A stretch of DNA of 64,000 nucleotides from JBNNGK01 sp050268245 (GCF_050268245.1 NZ_JBNNGK010000002.1:62001-126000); one strand, 5' to 3'. Shown: positions 1 to 10,408, counted from the stretch's first letter. Notes: generated from the sequence alone by a model not told the origin. A program made the numbers and translations.

Positions 1-251
1 TCGATCGCCACGTTGGCGTTATCGCGCGAGATAATTTCCTGTGAAGGAATATCCAGCACTTGCTCCATCATATTGATTTTACGACCGATGCGATCCATGA
101 ATGGCACAACCAGATTTAGGCCGGGCATCAGGGTTTTGGTATAACGGCCGAAGCGCTCCACCGTCCATTGATAACCTTGCGGTACAATTTTGACGCCAGC
201 AAAAACTACGATAAGCGCCACAATGATGATGATCGGTATCAGGGTAAACAT
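1..251 (-). CDS. qmcA: QmcA, SPFH/stomatin-like membrane protease modulator (N-terminal part, cut by window edge)
   Basis: Reading the minus strand from the ATG at 251 gives a hydrophobic N-terminal anchor followed by the conserved start of the SPFH domain ([15 protein letters not shown], then [18 protein letters not shown]). This matches E. coli QmcA (YbbK) closely. QmcA is an inner-membrane band-7 protein that forms large oligomers and works with FtsH/HflKC-type membrane quality control (family knowledge). An AGGAGG ribosome site lies 7 bases before the start. Only about 83 residues are inside the window; the gene continues leftward. Its place beside cnoX-ybbO-tesA matches enterobacterial gene order. 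Confidence 0.93.
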   Translation of the reverse strand, partial: MFTLIPIIIIVALIVVFAGVKIVPQGYQWTVERFGRYTKTLMPGLNLVVPFMDRIGRKINMMEQVLDIPSQEIISRDNANVAI

Positions 252-493
252 GGCATAACCTCCTGTCAGACATATGTAAATAGATTTTACGTCACGCGTC
301 GGGGAATGCCTAATGATTCAACCTCACGTCATGTTTAATTATTCCAATTTGGCATGTTGCTAATAATTTTAATTCATTTCATGACGTTCCCGTTCTTGGT
401 TACAGTTTAGTTAACGCGGGTTTTCCGTTCAAAATTTTGTCATTTCAATTTGCGACTATGCTTTTTGAAACCTCTTTTACGGCAAGGATGGTT

Positions 494-1645
494 ATGGACT
501 CGATTAACATCAATGAATTGTCGCAGAATAAAGATCGCTGGTATGCGATCGTGGAAGAGATGCTCGCCGAAGCAGGTGTGCGTATTAACGGTAACCAGCC
601 ATCTGATATTAAAGTGAAAAACCCTGCGTTATTTAAACGTATCCTGCAAGAGGGGTCGTTGGGTTTTGGCGAGAGTTATATGGATGGCTGGTGGGATTGC
701 GAACGGTTGGATATTTTATTTACCCGCATTCTGCAAGCCGGTATTGATAAACGTCTGCCGCAGAGTCTGACTGATATTGCGCGCATTGCTTATGCTCGGC
801 TATTCAACCGGCAGTCGCGTAAGCGTGCCTGGCAGGTGGGCAAAGAGCATTATGACATTGGCAACGATCTGTTTAGCCAGATGCTCGATCCGTATATGCA
901 ATATTCCTGCGGCTATTGGAAAGACGCGCAAACGCTGGAACAGGCGCAGCAGAACAAACTGAAGATGATTTGCGAAAAGTTGCAGCTCAAGCCGGGTATG
1001 TCGCTGCTAGATATTGGCTGCGGGTGGGGTGGGTTAGCCCAGTACGCGGCAGAAAATTACGGTGTGAATGTCTATGGGGTCACTATCTCCGCGCAACAGC
1101 AAAAAATGGCGCAGCAGCGTTGTGCCGGGCTGGCGGTGGAGATTCTGCTACAAGATTATCGCGATCTTGATTTACAGTTCGATCGCATCGTTTCGGTTGG
1201 CATGTTTGAACACGTTGGGCCGAAAAACTACGAGACCTATTTCAGCGTGGTGGCGCGTAATCTAAAACCAGATGGTTTATTTTTACTGCATACCATCGGC
1301 TCTAACCAAACCGATCTGAATGTTGATGCTTGGATCGATAAATATATTTTCCCAAACGGCTGTTTACCGTCGGTGAAACATATTGCCGATGCCAGTGAGG
1401 GGCGGTTCGTGATGGAAGACTGGCACAATATTGGCGCAGATTACGATCGCACCCTGATGGCATGGTATGAGAATTTCAAACAGGCTTGGCCAACATTAGC
1501 CGATAATTACGGCGAGCGTTTCGAGCGGATGTTTACCTATTACTTAAACGCCTGCGCCGGGGCATTCCGTTCACGTAATATTCAGCTTTGGCAGGTGTTG
1601 TTTAGCCCACAAGGGGTTGCGGGGGGCGTACGGGTTTATCGCTAA
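494..1645 (+). CDS. cfa: Cyclopropane-fatty-acyl-phospholipid synthase
   Basis: Transfers a methylene group from S-adenosylmethionine to cis double bonds of membrane phospholipid acyl chains, protecting membranes in stationary phase and acid. The protein is 383 residues from the ATG at 494 (E. coli Cfa is 382) and is nearly collinear with it. The SAM-binding glycine loop LDIGCGWGG is near residue 170, and the family blocks EHYDIGNDLF, VGMFEHVG and YYLNACAGAFR are present. An upstream in-frame TTG at 437 and an ATG at 488 exist; 494 is chosen because AAGG lies 6 bases before it and the length then fits the family. Monocistronic, convergent with cnoX. Its position beside qmcA differs from E. 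coli, where cfa lies elsewhere. Confidence 0.95.
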   Translation: MDSININELSQNKDRWYAIVEEMLAEAGVRINGNQPSDIKVKNPALFKRILQEGSLGFGESYMDGWWDCERLDILFTRILQAGIDKRLPQSLTDIARIAYARLFNRQSRKRAWQVGKEHYDIGNDLFSQMLDPYMQYSCGYWKDAQTLEQAQQNKLKMICEKLQLKPGMSLLDIGCGWGGLAQYAAENYGVNVYGVTISAQQQKMAQQRCAGLAVEILLQDYRDLDLQFDRIVSVGMFEHVGPKNYETYFSVVARNLKPDGLFLLHTIGSNQTDLNVDAWIDKYIFPNGCLPSVKHIADASEGRFVMEDWHNIGADYDRTLMAWYENFKQAWPTLADNYGERFERMFTYYLNACAGAFRSRNIQLWQVLFSPQGVAGGVRVYR

Positions 1646-1703
1646 GCGTCGTGCTCTTTTACTGGCTACGAGCGCGATTGCGGAAGTCGTGACGCGCCTG
1701 AAA

Positions 1704-1733
1704 AGGGAAGCCTCATTGCGAGGCTTCCTCTGC
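1704..1733. terminator. Bidirectional terminator between cfa and cnoX
   Basis: A perfect 9-bp stem (GGAAGCCTC at 1706-1714 with GAGGCTTCC at 1720-1728, loop ATTGC) sits between the convergent genes. On the minus strand it is followed by CTTTT, so it fits best as the end of the cnoX transcript; it may also stop cfa. Confidence 0.7.
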
Positions 1734-1757
1734 GGTTCTTTAGCTGAACAAGATATA

Positions 1758-2612
1758 TCAGTACAGCAGCGCATACAGTTGGCGGCGATATTTAGCGGCC
1801 AGTGCATCGCCGGTGCCGAGTGCGGCGAGAATATCCATCAACGTTTTACGTGCGTTGCCATTAGCGGCAGCCAAATCTGTCTTCAAGTGCCCCATCAAGC
1901 GTTCCAGCGCTTCTTCATTGCGCCCAACCTGATGTAATTGCAACGCCAGTTGTACCGCCAGGTCGACGTTGGCGGGATCTTGTTCGACCTGCTGTTGTAG
2001 TTGCTGAATCTCAGGCGTGTCGGCAGCCTGTTTCATTAATTCAATCTGTGCCACCAGACCTTGATAGCGGGTATCACGATCTTGCAACGGGATGGTTGCT
2101 AACACGGCTTCGGCTTCATCAAGGCGGTTCAGCGTTAGTTGGGTTTCTGCCAACGTTAGGCCAATATCACCGCGTTGATTGCTACTCTGCCAGGCTTCGC
2201 GCAGCAGTGGCAGGGCATCAATGGCTTTGCCCTCTTGCAACAACTCATTAGCTTGCGCCAGTTTGAGATCCTCTTCTTTTGGCAGGAAGCGTTGCAGAAA
2301 CTCGCGAATCACCTCTTCTGGCTGTGGCCCTTGGAAACCGTCTACTGGCTGGCCATCTTTAAACAAATAAACGGTTGGCAGCGATCGCAGCCCAAACTGC
2401 GCGGCGATGGCTTGTTCAACGTCGCAATCCAGCTTTGCCAGTATGAACTGACCCGCGTATTCCGCGGCCAATTTGTCCAACATCGGCGTGAGTTGCTGGC
2501 AGTGCTGGCTGCGTTCAGACCAGAAGTAAAACAGCACCGGAATGGACATCGATTGTTCCAACGTCTGATGCAGGTTAGTTTCGTTAATATCAATAACAGT
2601 CGGTGCTAGCAT
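1758..2612 (-). CDS. cnoX: CnoX (YbbN), chaperedoxin: thioredoxin domain plus TPR repeats
   Basis: 284 residues, same length as E. coli CnoX. An N-terminal thioredoxin fold (about 1-110) carries SQHC in place of the usual CxxC, as in the E. coli protein, so it is a holdase and mixed-disulfide partner rather than a classical thioredoxin. The C-terminal part is helical and fits the TPR-like region (about 115-284). The family protects proteins from over-oxidation during hypochlorous acid stress and hands them to GroEL and DnaK. The gene runs in the same direction as ybbO and tesA upstream of it, with a 78-base gap to ybbO. Confidence 0.93.
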   Translation of the reverse strand: MLAPTVIDINETNLHQTLEQSMSIPVLFYFWSERSQHCQQLTPMLDKLAAEYAGQFILAKLDCDVEQAIAAQFGLRSLPTVYLFKDGQPVDGFQGPQPEEVIREFLQRFLPKEEDLKLAQANELLQEGKAIDALPLLREAWQSSNQRGDIGLTLAETQLTLNRLDEAEAVLATIPLQDRDTRYQGLVAQIELMKQAADTPEIQQLQQQVEQDPANVDLAVQLALQLHQVGRNEEALERLMGHLKTDLAAANGNARKTLMDILAALGTGDALAAKYRRQLYALLY

Positions 2613-2690
2613 GAGTTTCTCTCTGATCTTGCGAGTCGATGTAAGACTAGGTGGGGGCAGGGGCGAGCCCCTTCAACCCCGGTAATGGAA

Positions 2691-3467
2691 TTAACCGTTG
2701 CTGCGTAATAACCAGTCCAGCGCGCGGCCAGGCAAAATGCGGCGCAAGACGCTTAACGCGTGTGCCAACAAGGTGACGGGATAACGCAGTTTGGCTTTCG
2801 GGCTTTCAAGCGCGTGTCGCAGTTTCGGCAGCACCGCTTCTGGCGGCAATGTCAGACGTTTGGCAATGCTGGGGTTGTGTACCGGCCGATCGCTGCGCGT
2901 TTGGTTGACGTTTTGTGTGAAATGGGTGGTCAACGGGCCGGGCTCAATCAGGCTGACCTGAATGCCGGTGCCATGTAATTCCATGCGTAATGCATCAGAC
3001 CAGGCTTCCAGCGCAAACTTGCTGGCGGCATAGGCACCGCGCCCGGCGCTGGAGACTAACCCCATCACTGAGCTGGTCTGAATAATACGCCCCTCGCCAT
3101 GGGGCAACATGGCTGGCAGCAGTAATTGCGTTAACTGATGGGTGCCAAACAGATTCGTGGAAAACTGTTTCTCGAGTTGCTGGCGGGAGACGCCGCTGAG
3201 CGGGCCGTAAACGCCGAAACCGCCGTTGTTAAACAAGCCGTACAATCGCCCACCGGTCATGTCGATGACCTGTGCCGCTGCGCGTTCAACGCTGGCACTG
3301 TCGTCCAGATCCAGCTCAATGCCCTCCAGGCCAAACTGTTGCATATTTTCTACGTCCTGCGCTTTACGGCAGGCCGCCAATACGCGATACCCGCGTTGAC
3401 GCAAATCCTGTGCTGCGATCAGGCCAATGCCACTTGAACAACCGGTTATTAATACCGCTTTTTGCAT
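2691..3467 (-). CDS. ybbO: YbbO, short-chain dehydrogenase/reductase
   Basis: 258-residue Rossmann-fold enzyme. The cofactor loop TGCSSGIG is at residues 8-15 and the catalytic YAASK near residue 145, with an upstream conserved serine in the TSSVMGLVSS segment. E. coli YbbO is an NADP(H)-dependent aldehyde/ketone reductase acting on medium and long-chain aldehydes (family knowledge). The typical NNAG structural motif reads NNGG here. It lies just downstream of tesA (25-base gap) and is probably co-transcribed with it. Confidence 0.9.
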   Translation of the reverse strand: MQKAVLITGCSSGIGLIAAQDLRQRGYRVLAACRKAQDVENMQQFGLEGIELDLDDSASVERAAAQVIDMTGGRLYGLFNNGGFGVYGPLSGVSRQQLEKQFSTNLFGTHQLTQLLLPAMLPHGEGRIIQTSSVMGLVSSAGRGAYAASKFALEAWSDALRMELHGTGIQVSLIEPGPLTTHFTQNVNQTRSDRPVHNPSIAKRLTLPPEAVLPKLRHALESPKAKLRYPVTLLAHALSVLRRILPGRALDWLLRSNG

Positions 3468-3492
3468 AACTTTACCTAGTGTACAACCCTAT

Positions 3493-4134
3493 TTAGTGAG
3501 ACTCATGTTTTACTAGTGGTTTCAGGCGTTCCGCCATCCAGTTGGCGATAAACGGCTGTGCATCCCGGTTGGGATGTAGCCCGTCGTCTTGCATCCACTC
3601 CGGTTTTAGCACGACTTGCTCCATAAAGAACGGTATCAACGGAATGTTGTACTGCTCGGCAAGTTTTGGGTAGATCGCGCTGAATGCCTCAGTATAACGG
3701 CGGCCGTAATTCGGCGGTATGTGGATTTGCATCAGCAGCGGCTGCGCTTTCGCCTGCTGCGTCAGGGTGATGATCTGGCTGAGATCGCGCTGTATCTCTG
3801 GTGCCGGGAAGCCGCGCAGGCCGTCATTGGCGCCCAGTTCAATTAGCACCCAGCGTGGTTTATGCTGTTTTAATAACGCAGGCAACCGTGCCAACCCTTG
3901 CGCGGCGGTATCGCCGCTGATGCTGGCATTAACCACCGAAGGTGTATCAGCGGCTGTCTGCCATTGATCGGCCATGAGCGTTGGCCAGGCTTGCGCCACC
4001 GGCAGACGATAACCGGCGCTGAGACTATCGCCAAGAATCAATAACGTATCGGCGGCAGCCGCACGTAAACCGAACACGCTTAACAGCAAAAGGAAAGGAA
4101 AATGCCAGCGGAAAACGTTCTTGAAGTTCATCAT
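3493..4134 (-). CDS. tesA: TesA, periplasmic acyl-CoA thioesterase I / protease I / lysophospholipase L1
   Basis: SGNH-hydrolase: catalytic block GDSLSAGY just after the signal peptide, SISGD with the oxyanion glycine, GANDGLRG with the asparagine, and the C-terminal DGLHPN with the Asp/His pair. The signal peptide is about residues 1-27 (hydrophobic core then AAAADT), so the enzyme is exported to the periplasm. 213 residues from the ATG at 4134, chosen because [11 protein letters not shown] aligns with the E. coli N-terminus; a longer in-frame start at 4212 has no support. The first 33 bases overlap the divergent ybbA coding sequence, as in E. coli. Confidence 0.95.
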   Translation of the reverse strand: MMNFKNVFRWHFPFLLLLSVFGLRAAAADTLLILGDSLSAGYRLPVAQAWPTLMADQWQTAADTPSVVNASISGDTAAQGLARLPALLKQHKPRWVLIELGANDGLRGFPAPEIQRDLSQIITLTQQAKAQPLLMQIHIPPNYGRRYTEAFSAIYPKLAEQYNIPLIPFFMEQVVLKPEWMQDDGLHPNRDAQPFIANWMAERLKPLVKHESH

Positions 4135-4788
4135 CTTAGTAAACACGTTGGTCAGGGTGAGCATCAGCTCACCATCCTTACCGGAGTCGAGCTGGTTGTC
4201 AAACCCGCACAAACAATTGCCTTGATTGGTGAGTCAGGTTCAGGCAAGTCAACCTTGCTGGGGATATTGGCCGGGTTGGACGATGGCAGCGCAGGTGATG
4301 TCCATTTATTGGGGGAATCGCTGACCGCCTTGGATGAGGAAGGCCGCGCCGCGCTGCGCGCCAAAAATGTGGGTTTTGTGTTCCAGTCATTCATGTTGGT
4401 ACCAACGCTTAACGCGCTAGAAAATGTGCAATTGCCCGCGTTGTTGCGTGGGGAGAGCGATCGTCAAAGCCGTGAGCAGGCGCGACAACTGTTACAACAA
4501 CTCGGGTTAGGTCAGCGTCTTAACCACTTGCCGGCACAGCTTTCCGGTGGCGAACAGCAGCGGGTTGCGCTGGCGCGCGCCTTTAGTGGTCGGCCACGGG
4601 TGTTGTTTGCCGATGAGCCGACCGGTAACCTCGATCGTCAAACCGGTGAACGGATTGCTGAACTGTTATTTTCGCTTAATCGTGACTTTGCTACCACCTT
4701 GATATTGGTGACGCATGACGAAACGCTGGCGGCGCGTTGCCAGCGACGCTTGCGCCTGCGCGAAGGCAAGCTGTGGGAGGAAGCATGA
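4102..4788 (+). CDS. ybbA: YbbA, ABC transporter ATP-binding subunit
   Basis: 228-residue ATPase of the MacB/LolD-like group. Walker [10 protein letters not shown] near residue 43, signature LSGGEQQR, Walker B VLFADEP, and H-loop THDE. It pairs with the membrane subunit YbbP, to which it is joined by an ATGA overlap at 4785-4788. The system is thought to export or extract a hydrophobic substrate, and its conserved link with tesA suggests lipid-related products (inference). The start at 4102 aligns with E. coli MPAEN and makes the gene overlap the divergent tesA start. Confidence 0.93.
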   Translation: MPAENVLEVHHLSKHVGQGEHQLTILTGVELVVKPAQTIALIGESGSGKSTLLGILAGLDDGSAGDVHLLGESLTALDEEGRAALRAKNVGFVFQSFMLVPTLNALENVQLPALLRGESDRQSREQARQLLQQLGLGQRLNHLPAQLSGGEQQRVALARAFSGRPRVLFADEPTGNLDRQTGERIAELLFSLNRDFATTLILVTHDETLAARCQRRLRLREGKLWEEA

Positions 4789-7217
4789 TTGGGCGCTGGT
4801 TTTGGCGTGAGTGGCGTTCTCCGTCACTGTTGATTGTTTGGCTGGCGTTGACGCTGTCGGTTGCTTGTGTGCTGGCGCTGGGCAGCATCAGCGATCGAAT
4901 GGATAAAGGGTTGAGCCAGCAAAGCCGTGACTTTATCGCTGGCGATCGGGTACTGCGCAGTGCGCGGCCGGTGCCGGCAGATTGGCTGCTGGCAGCAAAA
5001 CAACAGGATTTACAGGTGAGTCGCCAACTGTCGTTTACGACGATGACTTACGCAGGCAATCGTCCCCAGTTGGTCAATGTTAAAGCGACCGATCTGGCTT
5101 ATCCTCTGTATGGCTTACTCGAGACACGCCCAGCTAACGTTAAGCCTCAGCCTGGTACGGTATTAGTTGCCCCGCGTTTGTTGGCGCTGATGGCGATTAA
5201 GGTCGGCGATAACCTGGAGGTGGGCGACACGACATTGCGCATTGCCGGGGAAGTTATTCAAGAGCCAGACGCCGGTTTTAATCCTTTCCAGACCGCGCCG
5301 CGCATTCTCATCAATATGGCCGATGTTGACAAAACCGGGGCGGTGCAGCCGGGGAGCCGGCTAACCTATCGCTATATGTTTGCCGGCGCACCGGCAGATC
5401 TGACGCGTTACGAACAGCAGTTGATGCCGCAACTGCAAGCCGACCAACGATGGCAGGGGCCAGAAGATGCAGGCAGTGCGCTGGGTAAGTCACTGCAACG
5501 TTCGCAGCAATTCTTACTGTTATCGGCATTATTGACGCTGCTGCTGTCGATTGCCGCAGTGGCGGTGGCGATGAGCCATTATTGCCGCAGCCGTTACGAT
5601 CTGATTGCGGTACTGAAAACCTTAGGCGCTGGGCGCAAAGCGTTGCGTCGTTTGATCATTGGGCAATGGCTGGCGGTATTGTCGTTGGCGGCCGCGTGCG
5701 GCAGTGCGATCGGGCTGGCATTTGAAGCGCTGTTAATCCGTTTGTTGGCACCGGTGTTACCGAGTGAGCTGCCTGCGGCTGGTGGCTGGCCGTGGCTGTG
5801 GTCGATGGGGGCGCTGGTGCTGATCTCTGTGCTGGTGGGTATACGGCCGTATCGTCAGCTGCTGGCAACTCAGCCGTTGCGCGTGTTACGGCGTGATGTG
5901 GTGGCTAACGTCTGGCCATTGCGCTATTTCTTGCCGGTCACCGCCGTGGTGGTGGTGGTATTGCTGACGGTGCTGATGGGAGCCAGCACACTTTTGTGGT
6001 CAATCTTGGCCGGTATGGTGGTGTTGGCGTTACTGTTGGGTGGCATTGGCTGGGGCAGTTTACTGTTGCTGCGTCGTATCACCGTGCGTAACTTGGCGTT
6101 GCGGCTGGCGATCAATCGTCTGTTGCATCAGCCGTGGGTGACGGTTAGCCAACTGGCGGCGTTTTCGTTGTCATTCATGTTGCTGGCGTTACTGCTGGTA
6201 CTGCGCGGGGATTTACTGGATCGTTGGCAACAACAGTTACCGCCGGAGACGCCGAATTATTTCTTACTCAACATGACAGGCGAACAGGTACCGCAGGTGA
6301 AGGCATTCCTGCAACAGCAGCAGGTCGCGCTGGAAACTTTCTATCCGATTGTGCGGGTACGACTGACGGAAATAAACCAAGAGGCAGCGACCGAACGGGT
6401 ACATGAAGACGATCCTGGCGGCGAGGCCGTAAACCGTGAGCTGAATCTCACCTGGTTGGCAGAGCGACCGGCGCATAACCCCTTGACGGCGGGTGATTGG
6501 CCACCGAAAACCGGCGAAGTGTCGATGGATGAAGGCGTGGCTGAACGATTAAACGTTAAGCTGGGCGATACGTTGACGTTCAGTGGGGATACGCAATCAT
6601 TTAACGCCAAAGTGACCAGCCTGCGGCAGGTAGATTGGGAAAGCTTAAAGCCAAACTTCTACTTTATTTTCCCGCCGGGCGCGCTCGACGGTCAACCGCA
6701 AACTTGGCTGACCAGCTTCCGCTATGACGGCGACGGCAGCATGCTCACGCAATTAAATCGTCAATTTCCGACGCTCAGCCTACTGGATATTGGTTCAATC
6801 CTGCAACAGATTAGCGGCGTTTTGCAGCAGGTAAGCCGTGCTCTGGAAGTGATGGTGGTCTTGGTGGTGATCTGCGGCGGTTTATTGTTGCTGGCACAGG
6901 TGCAGGTTGGTATGCGACAACGGCGGCAGGAACTGGTGGTTTATCGCACCTTGGGTGCCGGTAAACGTCTGTTGCGCAGCACGCTATGGTGTGAGTTTGC
7001 GCTGCTCGGGTTTGTGGCGGGGATTGCCGCCGCCGTCGGCGCGGAGGCGGCACTGTGGTTGTTGCAAAGCCGCGTGTTCGACTTCCCGTGGCAGCCGACG
7101 CCGATATTGTGGTGGTCATTACCGGCATTGAGTGCGCTGCTGCTGTCGCTGTGTGGCGGTTGGCTGGGTGTGCGTTTGCTGCGCGGTCAGGCGCTGTTTC
7201 GCAGTTATCAGGATTAA
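4785..7217 (+). CDS. ybbP: YbbP, FtsX/MacB-like ABC transporter membrane subunit
   Basis: 810-residue inner-membrane protein: an N-terminal membrane helix, a large periplasmic domain, a cluster of three helices around residues 255-370, further central helices, a second periplasmic domain, and a final FtsX-like three-helix block. This is the ten-helix duplicated FtsX arrangement of YbbP. The start at 4785 overlaps the ybbA stop (ATGA) and reads [14 protein letters not shown], aligning with E. coli YbbP; an in-frame ATG 48 bases upstream lies within ybbA and is unlikely. Works with YbbA. Confidence 0.93.
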   Translation: MIGRWFWREWRSPSLLIVWLALTLSVACVLALGSISDRMDKGLSQQSRDFIAGDRVLRSARPVPADWLLAAKQQDLQVSRQLSFTTMTYAGNRPQLVNVKATDLAYPLYGLLETRPANVKPQPGTVLVAPRLLALMAIKVGDNLEVGDTTLRIAGEVIQEPDAGFNPFQTAPRILINMADVDKTGAVQPGSRLTYRYMFAGAPADLTRYEQQLMPQLQADQRWQGPEDAGSALGKSLQRSQQFLLLSALLTLLLSIAAVAVAMSHYCRSRYDLIAVLKTLGAGRKALRRLIIGQWLAVLSLAAACGSAIGLAFEALLIRLLAPVLPSELPAAGGWPWLWSMGALVLISVLVGIRPYRQLLATQPLRVLRRDVVANVWPLRYFLPVTAVVVVVLLTVLMGASTLLWSILAGMVVLALLLGGIGWGSLLLLRRITVRNLALRLAINRLLHQPWVTVSQLAAFSLSFMLLALLLVLRGDLLDRWQQQLPPETPNYFLLNMTGEQVPQVKAFLQQQQVALETFYPIVRVRLTEINQEAATERVHEDDPGGEAVNRELNLTWLAERPAHNPLTAGDWPPKTGEVSMDEGVAERLNVKLGDTLTFSGDTQSFNAKVTSLRQVDWESLKPNFYFIFPPGALDGQPQTWLTSFRYDGDGSMLTQLNRQFPTLSLLDIGSILQQISGVLQQVSRALEVMVVLVVICGGLLLLAQVQVGMRQRRQELVVYRTLGAGKRLLRSTLWCEFALLGFVAGIAAAVGAEAALWLLQSRVFDFPWQPTPILWWSLPALSALLLSLCGGWLGVRLLRGQALFRSYQD

Positions 7218-7241
7218 CCACGTTATTTTAGCTGGGTAAAT

Positions 7242-7363
7242 GCGGGCGCAGCCATGCTACGCCCCTACATGCACGGCAAAGTCATCGGGCTAGACGTAGT
7301 AGTGAAGAGTTTCGCCTGAGTTAAACGAATGCGAGTGAGGGCGGGCGCAGCCATGCTACGCCC
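7242..7363. repeat. Pair of identical 23-bp palindromic repeats (REP-like)
   Basis: The same 23-base unit, beginning GCGGGCGCAGCC and ending ATGCTACGCCC, occurs at 7242-7264 and 7341-7363 in direct orientation. GGGCG/CGCCC ends allow a hairpin in each copy. They lie in the convergent gap between ybbP and purK and may also act as transcript ends. Called REP-like from structure and position; I have no named family for it. Confidence 0.6.
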
Positions 7364-7387
7364 GGGTAATGGTACCAGCGATACCGA

Positions 7388-8455
7388 TTACAAAAGCTGT
7401 TGTTGGGCCCAGGCCAAACCACTGTGATAGTCGGGCGGCAGCAGTGGTGCGAGTTGCTGTAGCGTGTGTTTCAACGCGCTCGCCTCGGGATTGTTGAGAT
7501 TTATGTGCCCGACCTTACGGCCTTCGCGAACTTCTTTGTCATACCAATGCAAATGTACCAGCGGCAACGCCAGCCACGCGTTGTTCACTTGCGTACCAAT
7601 CAGGTTGATCATGACTGACGGTGTATTGACCACCGGCGTTGGCAGTGGCAGGCCGAGGATCGCCCGCAGGTGCAGTTCGAATTGGCTGATTGACGCGCCA
7701 TTTTGCGTCCAGTGGCCGCTGTTGTGTACGCGCGGTGCCAATTCGTTAATCAGCAGATGATCACCGACGATAAAACACTCCATCGCCATGACGCCGACGT
7801 AATTTAGCGCATTGAGGATCGCCGAGAGCATTTGCTCAGCTTGTTGTTGCAGTGCCGGGTTTGGCGTGGGTAATGCCACGCTGGTGCGCAGAATACCGTC
7901 TTCATGCAGGTTGTGGGTTAGCGGGTAAAATACGCATTGGCCATCGTGGCCGCGTGCGCCGACCAGTGATACTTCACCAGAAAAATTAATGCCTTGCTCG
8001 ACGATGCATTCACCGTAGGCATCGTCAGGCAACAGGTTCTGCTGGCCTGGACGCAAGCGCCATTGCCCGCGTCCGTCGTAGCCGCCAACGCGGCGTTTGA
8101 CTATTGCCAGTTCGCCCAGCTGGCTAAATATCTGCGGCCACTCAGCGGCATCCGTCAGCAGTTGCCACGGTGCGGTCGCTAAGTTGAGCTGGTCGAGCAA
8201 CTGTTTTTGCGTGAGGCGATCGGCCAACCGCGGGAAGATATCGCGATTAACGAAGCTGTTGTGCGTTGCCAGTTCGCGCGTGAGTGCCGTTTCCGGCCAG
8301 CGCTCAATTTCAGCGGTAATCACACTGTTTTGATAAGGGACAGCTTCCGGTTCGGCGTCTAATCCGACGGGATAAACGGCGATGCCTAAGGGTTCACCCG
8401 CTTGGCGCAGCATACGCCCCAACTGACCATTGCCTAATACACAGACCGGCTTCAT
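7388..8455 (-). CDS. purK: PurK, N5-carboxyaminoimidazole ribonucleotide synthase
   Basis: 355 residues, as in E. coli. ATP-grasp enzyme that uses ATP and bicarbonate to carboxylate AIR to N5-CAIR in de novo purine synthesis. The N-terminal GNGQLGRM loop, the central [14 protein letters not shown] segment and the metal-binding [15 protein letters not shown] block are all visible. It follows purE with a 4-base overlap, so the two are translationally coupled and share the PurR-type operator upstream of purE. Confidence 0.97.
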   Translation of the reverse strand: MKPVCVLGNGQLGRMLRQAGEPLGIAVYPVGLDAEPEAVPYQNSVITAEIERWPETALTRELATHNSFVNRDIFPRLADRLTQKQLLDQLNLATAPWQLLTDAAEWPQIFSQLGELAIVKRRVGGYDGRGQWRLRPGQQNLLPDDAYGECIVEQGINFSGEVSLVGARGHDGQCVFYPLTHNLHEDGILRTSVALPTPNPALQQQAEQMLSAILNALNYVGVMAMECFIVGDHLLINELAPRVHNSGHWTQNGASISQFELHLRAILGLPLPTPVVNTPSVMINLIGTQVNNAWLALPLVHLHWYDKEVREGRKVGHINLNNPEASALKHTLQQLAPLLPPDYHSGLAWAQQQLL

Positions 8456-8976
8456 GCTTCCTCCCTGGGATCTGGGTTGTTCAGCACCTCATCCGTTTGC
8501 GATTGACGCCACTCGGCCAGACGTTGCGCCAGTGCGGTATCGTGCAGTGCCACAATCTGCGCCGCCAGTAACGCGGCATTTGTTGCGCCAGCCTTGCCAA
8601 TCGCCAGCGTACCGACCGGAATGCCGCGCGGCATCTGGACGATGGAATACAGGCTATCAACGCCGCTCAACGCTGCGCTCTGCACCGGCACACCCAGCAC
8701 CGGAACGAGTGTTTTCGCCGCCAGCATACCTGGCAAGTGCGCGGCACCGCCGGCTCCGGCGATAATCACATCAAAGCCGTTGCGACTCGCCTGTTCGGCA
8801 AAGCTGAACAGTTTATCCGGCGTACGGTGGGCGGAAACGACTTCGACGTGGAACGGGACATCAAGCGAGGTCAGAATATCGGCCGCGAATTGCATGGTGG
8901 CCCAGTCACTTTTGGATCCCATTACAATTGCGATTTTAGCCCCAGCATTGGTGGCTGAAGCAGCGTTGGCTCCCAT
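8452..8976 (-). CDS. purE: PurE, N5-CAIR mutase
   Basis: 174 residues (E. coli 169; the extra residues are at the N-terminus before [10 protein letters not shown]). Converts N5-CAIR to CAIR directly downstream of PurK in the pathway. Class I PurE signatures: MGSKSDW, SAHRTPD and [12 protein letters not shown]. An AGGAG site lies about 10 bases before the ATG at 8976. First gene of the purEK operon. Confidence 0.97.
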   Translation of the reverse strand: MGANAASATNAGAKIAIVMGSKSDWATMQFAADILTSLDVPFHVEVVSAHRTPDKLFSFAEQASRNGFDVIIAGAGGAAHLPGMLAAKTLVPVLGVPVQSAALSGVDSLYSIVQMPRGIPVGTLAIGKAGATNAALLAAQIVALHDTALAQRLAEWRQSQTDEVLNNPDPREEA

Positions 8977-9070
8977 GGGTGTAAGGCTCCTGTAGAGTGT
9001 ACCAGCGTCGGCCTGTTGTCTACGACGGCAGACCGTTTTAGGGCGTAGAGCATATCATGGGTAAACGGCA

Positions 9071-9086
9071 AGGAAAACGGTTGCGT
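9071..9086 (-). promoter_or_regulatory. PurR operator upstream of purEK
   Basis: On the minus strand these 16 bases read ACGCAACCGTTTTCCT, which fits the PurR consensus ANGCAANCGNTTNCNT at every defined position. It lies 95 bases before the purE start, as expected for hypoxanthine/guanine-responsive repression of purEK. Confidence 0.85.
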
Positions 9087-9118
9087 CGAGGGTTTTCACC
9101 GTCAAAATCGCGAAATTT

Positions 9119-9865
9119 TTACCGCGGCGGTGAGTCAGTCATTTGAAAGGGAAAGGCAATCAGCTCGACGGCATCGGCGCTGACTTTAATCATCGAGCCT
9201 TCAACGTGCCAGGCACCTAACACTGCGCGGTGCGCGTCGCCAGAGCTCAATGACAATTTGTGCACGGCAGGGCGATGCGTATGGCCATGAATCATCCAAT
9301 GCACATTGTGGCGGACCATCGCCTGCTCAACAGCTTGCGGATTGACATCCATGATCTCCAATGATTTATGCTGATTACTTTGCTGACTGCGCGCCCGCAT
9401 ATTGGCGGCAATCTTCAAGCGCCAGCGCAAAGGCAGGGCGAGGAATAGCCGTTGAATCCACCGTTTATGCACTTTGTGGCGGAATTCCTGATATGCCCGA
9501 TCGTCGGTACACAGCGTATCGCCATGCAGGATCAAGATGCGTCGGCCGTACAGTTCGATAACCTGTTCTTCAGGCAGCAGTATCATGCCGCTGGCTTTGG
9601 CAAAGCGTTGACCGAGCAGGAAATCACGGTTGCCGTGGATGAAATAGCAGGGAACACCGGCGCGTTGCAGCGTGTTCAATGCCGCGGCGATCTCGCCGTG
9701 CAACGGTTCGGGATCGTCGTCGCCAATCCACGCTTCAAACAAATCGCCAAGAATATATAGCGCATCCGCATGGACTGCTTCTTGCTGCAAAAAACGCAGA
9801 AAACCGGCAGTAATTGCCGGTTCCTGTGCGCTGAGATGCAAATCTGCGATGAACAAGGTGCTCAT
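9119..9865 (-). CDS. lpxH: LpxH, UDP-2,3-diacylglucosamine pyrophosphohydrolase
   Basis: Peripheral inner-membrane metallophosphoesterase that cleaves UDP-2,3-diacylglucosamine to lipid X and UMP, the fourth step of lipid A synthesis. Calcineurin-like motifs: [26 protein letters not shown] and HGHTHRP. 248 residues from the ATG at 9865 (E. coli 240), chosen because [10 protein letters not shown] then aligns with the E. coli start. Lies 10 bases after ppiB on the same strand, so the two are probably co-transcribed. Confidence 0.96.
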   Translation of the reverse strand: MSTLFIADLHLSAQEPAITAGFLRFLQQEAVHADALYILGDLFEAWIGDDDPEPLHGEIAAALNTLQRAGVPCYFIHGNRDFLLGQRFAKASGMILLPEEQVIELYGRRILILHGDTLCTDDRAYQEFRHKVHKRWIQRLFLALPLRWRLKIAANMRARSQQSNQHKSLEIMDVNPQAVEQAMVRHNVHWMIHGHTHRPAVHKLSLSSGDAHRAVLGAWHVEGSMIKVSADAVELIAFPFQMTDSPPR

Positions 9866-9875
9866 GCAGTTGCGA

Positions 9876-10370
9876 TTACTCGCTGACGCTAACGCGGGTG
9901 ATGACCACGTCTTCAACAGGCACGTCTTGGTGCATGCCGCTGCGGCCGGTTTTCACGCCTTTAATGGTGTTGACGACGTCCATACCTTCAACGACTTCAG
10001 CAAATACGCAGTAACCCCAGCCTTGCGCGTTCTCGCCACGGAAGTTCAGGAAGTCGTTATCTGCGACGTTAATGAAGAACTGGGCAGTCGCAGAGTGCGG
10101 ATCGTTGGTGCGTGCCATCGCCAAGGTACCAACGGTGTTTTTCAGACCGTTGTTTGCTTCGTTTTTGATTGGCGCCTGCGTGTTTTTCTGGTTCATGCCC
10201 GGCTCAAAACCACCGCCTTGAACCATAAAGCCATTGATAACACGGTGGAAAATAGTGTTGTCGTAGAAACCTGCGCGGCAATAGTTCAGGAAGTTTTCAA
10301 CGGTGACCGGTGCTTTGTCTGCGAAGGTCTTGATGACGATGTCGCCGTGATTGGTGTGGAAAGTAACCAT
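9876..10370 (-). CDS. ppiB: PpiB, cytoplasmic peptidyl-prolyl cis-trans isomerase B (cyclophilin)
   Basis: 164 residues, same as E. coli PpiB, from the ATG at 10370 ([11 protein letters not shown]). Cyclophilin motifs include [15 protein letters not shown] and the [17 protein letters not shown] block. Catalyses proline isomerisation during folding in the cytoplasm. A longer frame continues upstream but runs into the ERIC repeat and is not coding. Divergent from cysS. Confidence 0.96.
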   Translation of the reverse strand: MVTFHTNHGDIVIKTFADKAPVTVENFLNYCRAGFYDNTIFHRVINGFMVQGGGFEPGMNQKNTQAPIKNEANNGLKNTVGTLAMARTNDPHSATAQFFINVADNDFLNFRGENAQGWGYCVFAEVVEGMDVVNTIKGVKTGRSGMHQDVPVEDVVITRVSVSE

Positions 10371-10408
10371 AGTTTTAATCCTAACAAGGTGAAGTGAGAT
10401 GCCACATA